This document shows, one piece after another, positions 22,391 to 35,100 of a DNA stretch of 64,000 bases (the first letter of the stretch is position 1; every line of letters starts with the position of its first letter). The position numbers and the translations under genes were made by a program. This DNA comes from Blumeriella jaapii (taxonomy: Eukaryota; Ascomycota; Leotiomycetes; Helotiales; Drepanopezizaceae). The stretch covers positions 1,054,001 to 1,118,000 of the forward strand of contig VWND01000067.1 in assembly GCA_009599575.1 (NCBI GenBank). Reading direction: 5' to 3'. The notes under the pieces are model-generated. The model saw only the letters and a list, made by a program, of their open reading frames with translations. It searched no databases and was not told the origin of the DNA.

Positions 22391-22799
22391 CAACTTTTTT
22401 TTTTTTTTGCTTTAATACGATCAAAAAGCATTTCGGAATCAACGTTTTGATTTTAAAACCTAATTAATATTATTTTTTAAACAAAAATACTTTTTTTAAC
22501 AATTGCTTTAAAATTTATTTAATAAACGACCAAAACCTTTTTATCGAAAAATTTTACAAAAAAGTTAATAATTTTATTAACAGCGTTTATACAAACATAT
22601 AAAAATTTTTAATCGTCGAAAAAAAAAATCGTTTAATAAAAAAAGTTTTTTGTAAAAAAAATAAAAAACCCTAGGATATAATTTTTAATAACGTAACGTT
22701 CGTTCTAAACTTTACTACTAATATTATTTCCGCTAGTTTTTTAATTAAAAAAAATTATTAGTTTCAAAAATCAAATAATACTTTTCGTTTTAAAAATTC

Positions 22800-24070
22800 T
22801 GAAAGCTTTATTTTAAAACGTTAATATTAAACGATCGCCGATTTTTATATATTTAAATATATTAAAATCAATTGCTTTTTTTATTCGCATTTTCTACGTA
22901 ATAATTTAAATTTTTTAAAACGTAATTCGCCCGGCCTAATAATTTATATAATTTCGAAACGTCGTACACGTTATAAATTTAAAAAAAAACAGCGTGTTTA
23001 CGTACGATCGAAATAATAATACGCGCTTATAGCATTTCCGTTCGGGCCATTTAAATAAAAACGCGTTCGAAAAGCTAATCGAAAACATTCGTAAAATAAA
23101 AATCAAAAGCTTAATTAAAATAAAATGCGAAAAATATGCTGTTACGCATTCAAAGCAAATGATTTTAAAAGCAATATTAAAAAACAAATTTTTCAAATTT
23201 TTTTTTCGCATCGGCTAAAACTTTTACGACTATTCCAAAAATCGTAAAAAAGTTTATAACGGTTCGACGTAAATATTTTTAATAAAAAACGAATATAATA
23301 AAAAGATTTAAGCTTTTGCTATTAAAACGAAAAGTATAAAAGTCGTTCTGAACCGTTTTTAAACGTTCGACGCATAAATAAAACGCTAATATAACTTTTT
23401 TATTTGCAAAATTCGATAAAATAACGAATCGTCGATAATTTCAAAGCAAAAAAACATTATTTCGAAATATCAAAAATAAACGGAACGCGAAAATATCGAT
23501 TTGAAATTAATTTTACTTTACGTACACCAGTTAAACGGCTCGATCGAGCGAGTAAAAAAAAAAATAATTAAGCGTTCGATAAAAATAAAAATTAAAACGG
23601 GCCTTTCAATTTCCTTTTAGCCCGAAACGATAAAAGCAGCAGCGCATTTGTATAATATATCGCCGCTTGCGAAAAAACAATTTAAGTTTTTAAATAAAAT
23701 TTTGTATAATTAATTTAAGCAATATTTCCGATATTACGACCTTGCTATTATAAAAACGCGTACGGCCGATTTCAGACCAAATTAAAGCAAAATTTATACG
23801 TACGAAACTCGTGCGTATTTAATAATAAAAAATCGAAAAGCTATAAAACATAAAAAAGAATTTAAAATTTTTCCGAAAAAACATATCGGATATTTGATTA
23901 AATATAGCGCTTTTAATATTTACAAAATCTAAATGCTTTAGCTAATACGTATAATTACGAGCCGAAACGTAATATTTAACGAATTCAAATTTTATTTTTC
24001 GAAAGCTGAAAATCCAAGTTTTATAACTAGACTAAAATTTTAAAAAACCGTAAAATTTATCGAAAACGCG
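22800..24070 (+). pseudogene. C1 integrase
   Basis: DDE integrase of a Copia element. Recognisable blocks are GLIIYIISKRRTRYKFKKKQ (core start, near 22937), FTLRTPVKRLDRASKKKI-like sequence (near 23510) where the family has TP..NG..ERA, KAAAHLYNISPLAKK (near 23635), and YLIKYSAFNIYKI...SRNVIFNEF (near 23890-23985), the post-core GY.....YRIW...RDV.FNE block. Catalytic residues are not all readable. It precedes RT, which fixes the superfamily as Copia. Confidence 0.82.
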
Positions 24071-25079
24071 AAAAACGAAAAAGCTCAAAACGCTGAGTAT
24101 TAGATATTAGCGGGCGGTTTTAATAACGGCGCAGACCAGCAAAACTCGATATGCTAAAAAGAAAATAATACAAAAAAAAAGCTATTATTATAAAACGAGC
24201 AATTTTCAGATTTTATAAAAAAAAATGAAAGTTTTTTTCCACCGGAGCCGCTATCAGAACCAAGATTTATTTCAGGCCCTTTTAGTAAATTTTTAAAATC
24301 TACGAAAAAAAAAAAAATATTTTAATATTAATAAATTTAAATATCCCAAAAGAATCCAAATCCTCGGAAATAAAAAACCTAATAAAAATCGAGGCGATCG
24401 AGCCTTTTTTTACGATCGATTTAAACGTTTAAAACTCGGAAATAATAGTTTTTTATAAAAGCTTTTTCGATAAAGCTATTACCGACCAGTTTTAATTTTT
24501 AAAATTAATTATCAATCGGAAATATGCAAAGCATATCCGAAACATTTTGACCGACGCGATAAAAACGTTAGAAAATTATAAAAATTCAAAAAAAAATAAC
24601 AAATTAGCAAAGTTTATTATTACAAAACAAAATAAAACGGAGCAAAGCTTTAAAAAATCTTTCGGCGCGGATATAAAAATGGCTCTATACGAAAAAGCGC
24701 GTAATTTAATCTTTTAAATTATAATTAAAAGCTATCGCCCGGCAGATTAGACGCCAAATCGATTTAAAATAAAACAGCCATTTAAACGCTTATTTTTAAA
24801 AGCTTTTTTAAAGCTAACTATTAAAAAGGAAGCATTATTCAAAAAAAGTAAAAAAAACAAATCGAAGTTTCCGATAAGCGATAAAAAACAGTTGATTCTA
24901 ATAACTGCTAAACGAAATCGTACAAATTTTATTTTATACTAGCCGAATAAATCGGAAATATACGCTACGGTATACGAAATTTTTTAATTAATAGTTTTAT
25001 TTATTAAACAACAGATCGACGAATTCGTTTATACGTTTTAAATAAACGAACCGATTTAAATAAATAAAAAAAATCTTTA

Positions 25080-26758
25080 AATTGTTTACGTAATAATAAC
25101 GGCTTCGATAAAAAAAAAATCGGTAAAAAATATTTAATTTTTCGATTAAAAACAATATTAAAATAATTTACCGAAGGCTTTAAAAAACTGGAACGAATTA
25201 AAAACCATCAGATAAAAAAGCAATTCAGAAAAAAAGCAAAAATCGAAATTAAAAACTTGAAAATCAAAAAGTGTTAAAAGATTATTAAAAAAAATAAAAT
25301 CATAAAGCTTATTTTATTCAAATAGGTTTTTATATATAAAACAAATAGTTTAAGCGAATTGCAACGGTGCAAATTAAAACTAGTCGTAAAAAAAAACTTT
25401 TAAAACAAAGCTTTAATTTTTTTTATATACGCAATTATATTTGCAGCCCGTTTTTTCCGAACGGTTATAACGCTAACGGCTTATTTCGATTTGAAAATTA
25501 AACAATTCGATATAATTAATACATTTGTTAATACAAAACGAAATTCCAAAAATAAATCAGTTACGTATTATTTGCCTGATAAATTTAAATAATCAAATAT
25601 AATAATACAGCTAAACCGAGCTTTGTATAAATTAAAAAAATTTTTAGTTTTATAATACGACGAATTTGCTAATATTTTAAAAAAGCTAAAATTCGAACTA
25701 ATAAGCGAAAAGCTTTATATATTCGCTAACGAAATGCGAAGCGTATACGTAGCGTTTTACGTCGACGATATTTAAGTTTTATACCACGCCTTTTATTCGT
25801 TAAAAGCCGACGAAATTATTTTCGGTCTGAAAAAAGCTTACGAATTTACAAATATAAAAAATCTGGATTATTTTTTCGAAATTCGTATTTTACGAAACAA
25901 ACAAAAAAAAAAAGTCTTTTTGCTTTACGATTCGTATATCGAAAAAATCGCTACGAAATTTAATGCATGCAAAAAGCGCTTTTTAAATACGCTTTTCTTA
26001 ATCTGCGAATTTGTTAAAAACCCAGGCGTAGCCACGCTTTCGCAAATTAAAAAATATTAAAAAAAAATCGGTTTAATTTTATATACGACTATTATACTTC
26101 GATCCGACGTGGCTTTCGCAGCTTTTCAGCTTTTTTATTTTTTTACTAATTTAAATTTTTAATATTTCGAAGCAGCTAATTAAACGCTTCGATATTTTTA
26201 TAAAACGAGGTTTTTAAAAATCGTTTATAATCGGAAAAAGCAGAAAAATCAATTAATAGTTTCTACCGACGCTTTTTTCGCCGACGATTCAGAAACTCGG
26301 AAATTTTTTTAAAAATATATTTTTTTTTTTTTCGGAAATGCTATTTTGTAAAAAGCTGTACGATAAAACACAATTATTATTTTTTTTATTAAAACGAAAC
26401 TATTTGCTTATATAACGATCGTAAAAAAAATAATAGCTTTTTAACGTTTTTTTAAAAAACTTCGATTCGACGTTGTTTTTAAATAAAACGTATATTACGA
26501 TAATTAGCAAACGATTAAATTAATCGTAAAAAATAAAAAAAAATTTTTTACGAAATTTCGCTACGTCGATATAAATAATATATAAATTCGCTAAAAATAT
26601 TAAAATGGAAAGTTTAAAATTATATATCTTTTAACAAATAAAATATACGCAAACGGTTTTATTAAAAATCTGATTCGATAAAAACACGAAAATTTCGTTA
26701 AACTTTTTAATTTACGGGATTTTCGAAGTTTTATCGAAAAGCTCGATCAATCGAATTG
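25080..26758 (+). pseudogene. C1 reverse transcriptase and RNase H
   Basis: Copia RT: TLTAYFDLKIKQFDIINTF (near 25470-25530), a block LNRALYKLKKFLVL (near 25610), and AFYVDDI (near 25752-25772), which retains both catalytic Asp residues. The RNase H follows with STDAFFADDSETRKFF (near 26263-26310) and later blocks around 26340-26500 where the family has KQ.TV..S..EAE. A likely terminal stop lies near 26758. Several internal stops make it non-functional. Confidence 0.88.
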
Positions 26759-28331
26759 AAAAGTTTGCATTTTGCAAGCGTATATTTATTTAAATAGATT
26801 TTTATTAAAATTTAAAATATAATAAAAACTATTTTTTAAGCAAAAAAAATCCGAACCTTTCGCAAACTTAAAAACCTAAAACCAGATCGCTTAGCTTTAC
26901 AAAAGATTAAAAATATAACCCGCTAAAACAATAATCTACGTCCGACGCTTCGCGATAATCAGATTTGAAATAAATTTTCCGATAGCCTTTTTAAAAACAA
27001 TTGCCGCCGGCTATGCAGCCGAAACATTTCCTTTTTTTTACGAAGCTTCACCAGACTAAAAACTAAAAACGTTTAGCAAAAAAATCGCCGCGAAATTTTT
27101 TTTTAAACTTTTAAAAACGAAAGCATTTTTTAATAAATCGTAACCAAGCTTTATCCCGCTAATACGTAAAACAGGAATAAAAGTTTTTATTCGAAAAGCA
27201 AAAGTTTAAAAAACTTTACGAACCGCGGCGAGCTTCGCGTTAATAATACGCTTTGTATTTATTAATTTTGCTTTTAAATTACGATCGATTTGAAAATTTA
27301 TTTTTTACATTTTTAAAACCGTTTTAATCGTAAAATAAAAAATAACCGTTATATTTTAAAAATCGATTAATAAAAACGACAAAGTTTTTCGATAAAACTA
27401 ACCGTTTTAATAATTTTGTTAACCCGAATTTTAAAAACGGAAAACTACGCAGCCAAAACGTTCGCGTCGGCCGAAATACACGACGTATTAATTGCGTAGC
27501 ATCGATAGCAACGAGCTTTAATTAAATTCGATAAACAATCGTAGTTTAAATTTTTAATTGTTTCGCGAGCAATACAAATTATATAAAAAATAAAATTAAA
27601 AGGCCCAGAAATAACAGGCTTTTTGGCTTTAATATAAGCGCGTTTTAAAAAACAATTATCGTCGTTATTTTTATTTTTAATTTTTTCGCTTTAATAATCT
27701 TCGATCGCTTTTTTTCCAAAAACGCTAGCGTTCTGCTTTTTTTTTCCGGAAATGCTATCAAAACCGAAACTACCGCTAATAGCTTTTTCACCGCCAACAG
27801 CGTTTCTTTTACTTTTAAGCGTTATATCGGCATTTTCGAGGCCAAGTAAGTATAAATTTCCGAAAAAACCGTTTAAAAACGAAATATCGAAAAAGTCGCT
27901 TTTTTCGAAAGGGTCGAAAAAAAACGAATTGGCCGAAAAAGCCGATTAATTACGCAAAATAAACTCCGCAAAACTTCGATTACGCAAGCGCCGAAAACTA
28001 AAAGTCCGAAAAGCTAGGCCAACTGATCGCGTAAAGCTACGCGAACGACTTTTTTTAAATATAAAAAAAGCTATATCGATATTTCTGATTAAAATAATAA
28101 AACCTGAATCTATTAAAAAACTAATAGAAAAATAAAAAAATTAAAATTTTCAAAAGCGACGATACGCTTATTTAAGCTAAATTGGCTTTATTTACGCTTC
28201 GCAACGATAAAAAATATAAATAAGCTATATAAATATTGTAATATCGCGTTACGGCCGCATTCGGACGATAAAAAAACTTTTCCGCGCTTTAAAAATAGCT
28301 GATCACCGGATTAATAATCAACTAAAAGATA
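26759..28331 (+). pseudogene. C1 extra region after pol, possible additional ORF
   Basis: About 1.57 kb lies between the RNase H end and the 3' LTR, where Copia elements usually have little. A plus-strand frame is legible if RIP-type stops are ignored: RRFAIIRFEINFPIAFLKTI near 26947, AAGYAAETFPFFYEASPD near 27006, LPLIAFSPPTAF near 27770, and a Lys/Arg/Glu-rich helical stretch SKKSLFSKGSKKNELAEKAD (27885-27946). The later part reads ALFTLRNDKKYK near 28190. I do not recognise the product. It could be an accessory ORF or captured sequence. Confidence 0.5.
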
Positions 28332-28633
28332 TATTACGTTATATTTATATTTTTTTATTTCCTTTTATTTTTTTTATTTTAAATTTATTTTTTTTATACG
28401 CTTTTAATAATTAAATATTCCTAAAGCTCGAAAAGGCTCGTAGTCACGTAATAACGAGCCTTTTCGAAAACTAGTTTTTCCGAACGATTAACTAAGCGAG
28501 CCCGAACCTTTCGTCTTTTGCGAAAAGCTCGCCAGTCAAACTTAGAATAATACAAGTAACATCTTACTGCATACAATTTATCCGTTCCAGCCTCCGGTGA
28601 AAGTTCCTACCGACTATTCAGCTATGCACGACA
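28332..28633 (+). repeat. C1 3' LTR
   Basis: 302 bp. The inner start is RIPed (TATTACGTTATATTTATA for TGTTGCGCTATATTTACA), while the outer end is preserved (CCTCCGGTGAAAGTTCC, ATGCACGACA). CTTGG follows. Confidence 0.92.
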
Positions 28634-31160
28634 CTTGGATAATATTTTTATTTATTCGTCCGACTTTTAAAACACGTTATATACGTTCGTAAAATATTTT
28701 AAAAGCTCGCTGACGCTGGATTATAGGCCGATATTCGGAATTTTAAATTCAACGTTACTCGGACCCGTTATTTAAGCTTTATTATTTTTATTAAAAGCTT
28801 AAAAATAAATTTAAAAAAAGTTTTCGTAATCGCTTATTAAAAGCCTTTTATTATTATAAAAAGTGTATAAAGCTTTTTTGGTTTTTGTAACTTTTACCGA
28901 CGTTTTATTCGAAACTACGGTATAATTGCAAAGCTTTTAATTTATTTAATTAAAGCTAACGTTTTTTATAATTTCATTTCTGAATATCAAAAAAGTTTCG
29001 ACCTTTTTATACTAGCTTTTACTACTGCATCAGTTTTATAATATTACAAGCAAGATTTTTTTTGCATATTAAAAACTAACGCTTTCGACGACGTAATGGC
29101 TTTTATGCTTTCGTAATTTTATAATAACGATTAGCTTTTAATCGCTTATTTTAGCAAAACCATAGTTTTCGCAAAGCTAAATTACGTCGTATACGATAAA
29201 AAAATGCTCGCGATCGTAAGATTTTTAAGCAACTTTCGTGCTAAACTAATTGGCTTAGTTTATTAAATTAAAATTATTATTAATTATAAAGTTTTAAAAT
29301 ATTTTATAAACTTTAAATTCTTAAACGCTCGATAAAAACGCTGAACCGAGCTTTTCGCCGATTACAACTTTTTTATTACGTACAAACCAAATAAATATAA
29401 TCTTTTGGCTGACGTATTAATACGTCGTACGAGCGAACTCGACCGTTAAAACTCTTTTAAACGCATTCAGCTCTGCAAATCTTTTTTCGAACCGATCAGA
29501 TCGATCATCGCCTTTTGATTAAAAAACTTCGACTTTCTACGGTTTTCGAAACAGCTGTTTTTTTCGTTAAAATAACTGATTTTTTTTCCGCATTTCGTAT
29601 CGTTAACTAAATTTTCCACGCTAATCGTATAGCTAGCAGCCTAATAGCCTTTCGAAAAAAAGCTGTACGAAACGCTACGAAAAGAAACGACGATAACAAT
29701 ATTTCGTTTTCGTATATATTTAAACGCGATCTGCTATTATATTACGGTCGCTTAATAATTTCAAACGTCGATTATTTACGTTTAGCTTTTATACGAAAAA
29801 TACACGACTAAATTTCCATCGCTTATTTTAACGCTCGCAAAACTACGCAATTGCTTTCGGATTAATACTATTAGCGAAGTATAATAGCTTTCGTAAAACA
29901 ATACTATCGCAATTTCTACGCTTATCGAAAAAGTTTTATTTCAAAAAATAAGCGCTTCGGTTTTTTTTAGCTATTTTCTGTTTTTAACAATTTTGAAAAG
30001 CACGTTATAATAAACTTTTGCAATTTTAATAAAAATAAACACGATTACGATAACGTGTTCGTAGTAATAAATCGCTTTTTCAAGCAGATTATTTCGATTT
30101 TTTGCTATAAAAATATCGACGCTCGAGGTTTCGCTAAATTATATATATTTTATATATATAAGTATTTTAGCTTTTTAAAAAGTATTATTAGCGATCGTGG
30201 CCTTTAATATTAATTTATTTTTTGGTTTAAATTAAATAAGATCTTCGGTACGTAACTAAAGCTTTCGATAGCCGCTTATTTCGAAACCGACGGTCAGACC
30301 GAGATTTACAACTAATATTTGCAAAAACGCTTTCGATTTTTCGTAAACTTTTATTAAAACGATTAAAGCGAATTTTTTTTAATAATGGATTTCGCTTAAA
30401 TGGTTTTTTTTTACGAAAGTTTAAATGGCTTTTTATTTTTTAAAATTGTATACGGTTATATTTTTTATATTAATTGAAATTAAGAGCTCGATACTTTTTT
30501 TTTTCTAATTTTTTTATATAAGCTAAACGCAAACGAAACTCGTGCGTACGCTCGCCGCTTTTACGACGCCTGAAATCTCGCTAAATCGCATTTTTAATAA
30601 ACCTACGATAAAATAAAAAAAAATGCGAATAAATTTCGCCGCGCGATCGATTTTAACGTTAGCGATTACGTATAGCTCGATATGCGTTTATTTTCGACTT
30701 TCCGGCCCTTTCGCAAGCTCGATGATTTTACAAAACGGTCCTTTTAAAATTGTAGCCAAAATTTTCGATAACGTTTTTTTTTTAAATTAAATTTTTTTAA
30801 TATTATAAACGTATATCCAATTTTCTACGCTAATCGACTGCGTAAAGCAGCTGACGACGCGCTTTCAGATCAGATTAATCCAGCTTTTAAACTTATTAAT
30901 ATAATCAATAAGCTTAAATACGAAATCGAAAAATTAATCGCTTATCGAATGCAGCGAAAGACTTTTTAGTATAAAGCTTTTTGGATAGCCTTAAATAAAA
31001 ATCTTACGTGGTATTCCGCGTTTGATTTTATATACGTTTTTTTAAAAATGCGCGATTTTTATTTAACGCATAAAAAGCTTTCCGGTTCTTTTGCAAAACT
31101 TATAAACTGGCTGAAGGCGTATTTCGAAAGTTTGAATTCGTACGATTATTTAAATAACGA
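28634..31160 (+). pseudogene. F1 pol, second part: RT end, RNase H, integrase, C-terminus
   Basis: The frame resumes after C1. [16 protein letters not shown] (near 28885) is the RT/RNase H connection. ILKTNAFDDVMAFMLS and IAYFSKTIVFAKLNYVVYD (near 29065-29200) are RNase H. The integrase shows its zinc-binding and core blocks near 29740-30330: the first catalytic Asp appears as IINF (mutated to Asn), SDRGL near 30192 keeps the second, and ETDGQTEIYN near 30285 keeps the Glu. After the integrase, KLKYEIEKLIAYRMQRKTF (near 30912) and WYSAFDF lead to a chromodomain-like end near 31150. Confidence 0.87.
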
Positions 31161-31212
31161 CGTACTAATGGATAAAAGCTCGAAAGCGCGTTTTTTTCGG
31201 ACGGGAGGGTAG

Positions 31213-31478
31213 TATAACGATTTATTTTTTTTGCATTTTGTATTATCTCAGCAATTACGTGTAGCTGCAAGCTTTTTGGTCTTTTAGTAAGTCTTCTATC
31301 AATTGTAAAAATTATTTATATATATAAGGCTTTTTTTCTTTAGCAATTTCTGCCTTTTGCAATTGTTGATTTTAAATAAATATCTTTGTTACAGAACCAA
31401 AGGCTCGTTTCTTATATCATATGAATACGGCGACCAGTTGACTGATCTCCCAGCCCTCCGACTGATTAGATCGTTACA
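31213..31478 (+). repeat. F1 3' LTR
   Basis: 266 bp, inner start RIPed (TATAACGATTTATTT), outer end intact (CCAGCCCTCCGACTGATTAG, ATCGTTACA). It is preceded by the purine tract GGACGGGAGGGTAG at 31199-31212. Confidence 0.92.
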
Positions 31479-31891
31479 GAAACCAGATCGCCGCACGCTC
31501 GATCTTCGTTTTTTCAGCCTGTCGAATGCTTTTGCCGCGGCCTCGGGTAATTAATAATAAAAGTATTCGTCTGACCAAAAAAAAACTTTTATTTATTGTT
31601 CGTAAGCGTAGCGCGAATTTCAGCCTAGTTTTTTATCAAAGCCGTTTTCGCTAAAAAAAGTTTGCGTTCCGAAAAAGTATAAAATTCGAAATAGTCTTTT
31701 ATATTAGCAAAACGTTTTTGGCGGCTAGTGTAATCGTATTTTTTATTGTATTTAAATGCCAGCTTATTTTTATGCTAATTTCTTTATTCCGGACCATTTT
31801 GATACGGCCACCGTACCACGCCTTCGCTTCGTATAAAATAAACGGAAAAACGCAAATGATTACAGTTTTTGGAAATAAAAAAGCCGGAAGG
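31479..31891 (-). pseudogene. Tad1-like LINE L1, post-RT segment
   Basis: Minus-strand LINE coding between insertions F1 and R1. From the right it reads FPKTVIICVFPFILYEAKAW (near 31820-31880), then KMVRNKEISIKISWHLNTI (near 31740-31800), which matches the RT thumb/connection of Tad1-like ORF2 (VLYGAEAW..., KI.WHL..I). The part next to 31479 reads LPEAAAKAFDRLKKRRSSV. Few changes occur near 31800-31891. The sequence is continuous with 38303 when R1 and its GAAGG duplication are removed. Confidence 0.85.
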
Positions 31892-32159
31892 TGGGACGAC
31901 CTAATTAGTCGGAGGGCTGGGAGATCAGTCAACTGGTCGCCGTATTCATATGGTATAAGAAACGAGCCTTTGGTTTTGTAATAAAAATATTTATTTAAAA
32001 TTAACAATTGCAAAAGGCAAAAATTGCTAAAAGAAAAAAGCCTTAAATATATAAATAGTTTTTATAAATAATAAGAAACTTATTAGAAGATCAGAAAGCT
32101 TGCAGTTATACGCAGTTACTGGAATAATACGAAAGGTGGCAAAAGAATAAATCGTTATA
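31892..32159 (-). repeat. R1 3' LTR
   Basis: 268 bp. The outer edge is conserved (CTAATTAGTCGGAGGGCTGG, GATCAGTCAACTGGTCGCCG); the inner edge is RIPed (AATAAATCGTTATA). Confidence 0.92.
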
Positions 32160-32169
32160 TTATTTCTCC

Positions 32170-35100
32170 GTTCGAAAAAAGCGCGCTTTCGAGCTTTTAT
32201 TTATTAATACGTCGTTATTTAAATAATCGTACGAATCCAAACCTTCGGAATACGCTTTTAGTTAATTTATAAGTCTTGCAGAAGAACCGGAGAGCTTTTT
32301 ATACGCCAAATGAAAATCGCGCACTTTTAAAAAAGTATATATAAAATCAGACGCGGAGTATTACGTAAAATTTTTATTTAAGTCTATTTAAAAAGCTTTG
32401 TATTAAAAGGTTTTCCATTGCATTCGATAAGCGATTAATTTTTCGATTTTGTATTTAAGCTTATCAGTTATATTAATAAATTTAAAAGCTGAATTAATCT
32501 GAGTTGAAAGCGCGTCGTCAGCTGTTTTACGCAGTCGATTAGCGTAGAAAACTAAATATACGTTTATAATATTAAAAAGGTCTAGCTTAAAAGCGTTATC
32601 GAAAATTTTAATTACAATTTTAAAAAAGCCGTTTGTAAAATTGTCGAGCTTGCGAAAAGGCCGGGAAATCGGAAATAAACGCATATCGAATTATACGTAA
32701 TCGCCAACGTTAAAATCGATCGCGCGGCGAAATTTATTCGCATTTTTTTTTATTTTGTCGTAAGCTTATTAAAAATGCGATTTGGCGAGGTTTCAGACGT
32801 CGTAATGGCGGCTAGCGTACGCACGAGTTTCGTTTGCGTTCAGCTTGTATAAAAAATTAAAAAAAAAGAAGTATCGAGCTTTTAATTTCAATTAATATAA
32901 GAAATATAATCGTATATAATTTTAAGAAGTGCAAAACTATTTAAACTTTTATAAAAAAAGATTATTTAAGCGAAATTTATTGTTAAAAGAAATTCGCTTT
33001 AATTATTTTAATAAAAGTTTACGAAAAATCGAAAGCGTTTTTGCAGATATTAATTGTAAATTTCGGTTTGATCGTCGGTTTCGAAGTAAGCGGCTGTCGA
33101 AAGCTTTGATTGCGTACCGAGGATTTTATTTAATTTAAACCAAAAAGTAAATTAATATTAAAAATTACGATCGTTATTAATATTTTTTAAAAAGCCGAAA
33201 TGTTTATATATATAAAATATATATAATTTAGCGAAGCTTCGAACGTCAATATTTTTATAATAAAAAATCGAAATAGCTTGCTTAAAAAAGCGATTTATTA
33301 TTACGAATATATTATCGTAATCGTATTTGTTTTTGTTAAAATTGCAAAAGTTTATTATAAGGTGCTTTCAAAAGTGGTTAGAAATAAAAAAAAGCTGAAA
33401 AAGGCCGGAGCGCTTATTTTTTAAAACAGAACTTTTTCGATAAGCGTAATAGTTGCGATAATATTATTTTACGAAAATTGTTATACTTCGCTAATAATAT
33501 TAATTCGAAAATAATTGCGTAGCTTTGCGAACGCTAAAATAAGCGGTGGAAATCTGGTCGTGCACTTTTCGTATAAAAGCCAAACGTAAATAATCGACGT
33601 TTAAAATTATCAGACGATCGTAATATAATAGCAGGTCGCGTTTAAATATATACGAAATATTATTATCGTCGTTTTTTTTCGTAGCGTTTCGTATAGCTTT
33701 TTTTCGAAAAGCTATTAGGCTGCTAACTATGCGATTAGCGTAAAGAATTTAGTTAACGATACGAAATGCGAAAAAAAAATTAGCTATTTTAACGATAAAA
33801 ACAGCTGTTTCGAAAGCCGTAGAAAATCGAAGTTTTTTAGTTAAAAAGCGGTGATCGATTTAATTTATTCGAAAAAGGGTTTGCAAGCGTTGAATACGTT
33901 TAAAAGAATTTTGGCGGTCGAGTTCGTTCGTACGACGTATTAGTACGTTAGCTAAAAGATTGTATTTATTTGGTTTGTACGTAATAAAAAAGTTATAATC
34001 GGCGAAGAATTAAGCTCAGCGTATTTGTCGAACGTTTAAAAGTTTGGAAATTATAAAATATTTTAAAGGTTTGTAATTAATAATAATTTTAATTTAAAAA
34101 ATTATATTACTAATTTAATACGAAAATTGCTTAAAAATCTTACGATTGCGAGCATTTTTTTATCGTATACGACGAAGTTTAGCTTTGCGAAAATTATAGT
34201 TTTGCTAAAATAAGCGATTAAAAGCCAATCGTTATTATAAAATTGTAAAAGCATAAAAGCTATTACGCTGTCGAAAGCGTTAGTTTTTAATATGCAAAAA
34301 AGGTTTTGCTTATAATATTATAAAACTGATGCAATAATAAAAGCTAATATAAAAAGGTCGAAACTTTTTTAATATTTAAAAATAAAATTTGAAAAAAACG
34401 TTAGCTTTGGTTAAATAAATCAAAGGCTTTGCAATAATACCGTAGTTTCGAATAAAACGTCGGTAAAAGTTATAAAAACCAAAAAAGCTTTGTATATTTT
34501 TTATAATAATAAAAGATTTTTAATAAGCGACCACGAAGACTTTTTTAGATTTATTTTTAAGTTTTTAATCGAAATAATAAAGCTTAAGTAACGGATTCGA
34601 ATAATTTTAAACTTAGATTTCCGAATATCGGCTTGTAATTTAGCGTTAGCGAGCTTTTAAAGCGCTTTACGAACGTATATAACGTGTTTTAATAAATCGG
34701 ACGAATAAATAAAAATATTATTTAAATATATAATACAAAAATCGTTTAAATAATCGAAAAAAACGTCGTTTATATAACGTTAGTAAATTGCGGGTTTATT
34801 AATAAAGCCAAAAAGTAGCATTTTGCATTTATAAACGCCGTAACGTATACGAAACGTCGTTAGTTTTTTATTAGCGGAGTTTATTCGAATTTTATAAAAA
34901 GCTTAACGAATATCGAGCTTCGTAAAAATTCGCGTTTTCGAAAAACGAATAAAAGTTTTATCGATAAAAATAGCGATTTTTACGAATAACGTTATAAAAA
35001 GCTCGATAATCGATATAAAAACGTAATAAACCGTTTGGTTTTTTAGCGAAAAGCATTAAAACAACGAAAATAATAATAAAAAGTTCGATAAAGCTTTTAT

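Larger units (their letters stand above)
18598..28633 (+). mobile_element. Ty1/Copia retrotransposon C1, nested in F1
   Basis: Two 302-bp LTRs (18598-18899 and 28332-28633) flanked by CTTGG (18593-18597 and 28634-28638). Internal order on the plus strand is gag, integrase, reverse transcriptase, RNase H, which is the Copia order, followed by about 1.5 kb of extra sequence before the 3' LTR. Without the nested S1 and its target duplication it is about 8.2 kb, long for a Copia element. It is strongly RIPed. Confidence 0.94.
15015..31478 (+). mobile_element. Full-length Ty3/Gypsy F1 (main family) with nested insertions
   Basis: LTRs at 15015-15279 and 31213-31478, flanked by GAAAC at 15010-15014 and 31479-31483. 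After subtracting the nested Copia C1 with its target duplication (18598-28638), about 6.4 kb remains, equal to R1. Internal order on the plus strand: gag, protease, reverse transcriptase, RNase H, integrase, then a C-terminal segment. It inserted into LINE L1, which resumes at 31479. It is heavily RIPed. Confidence 0.95.
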
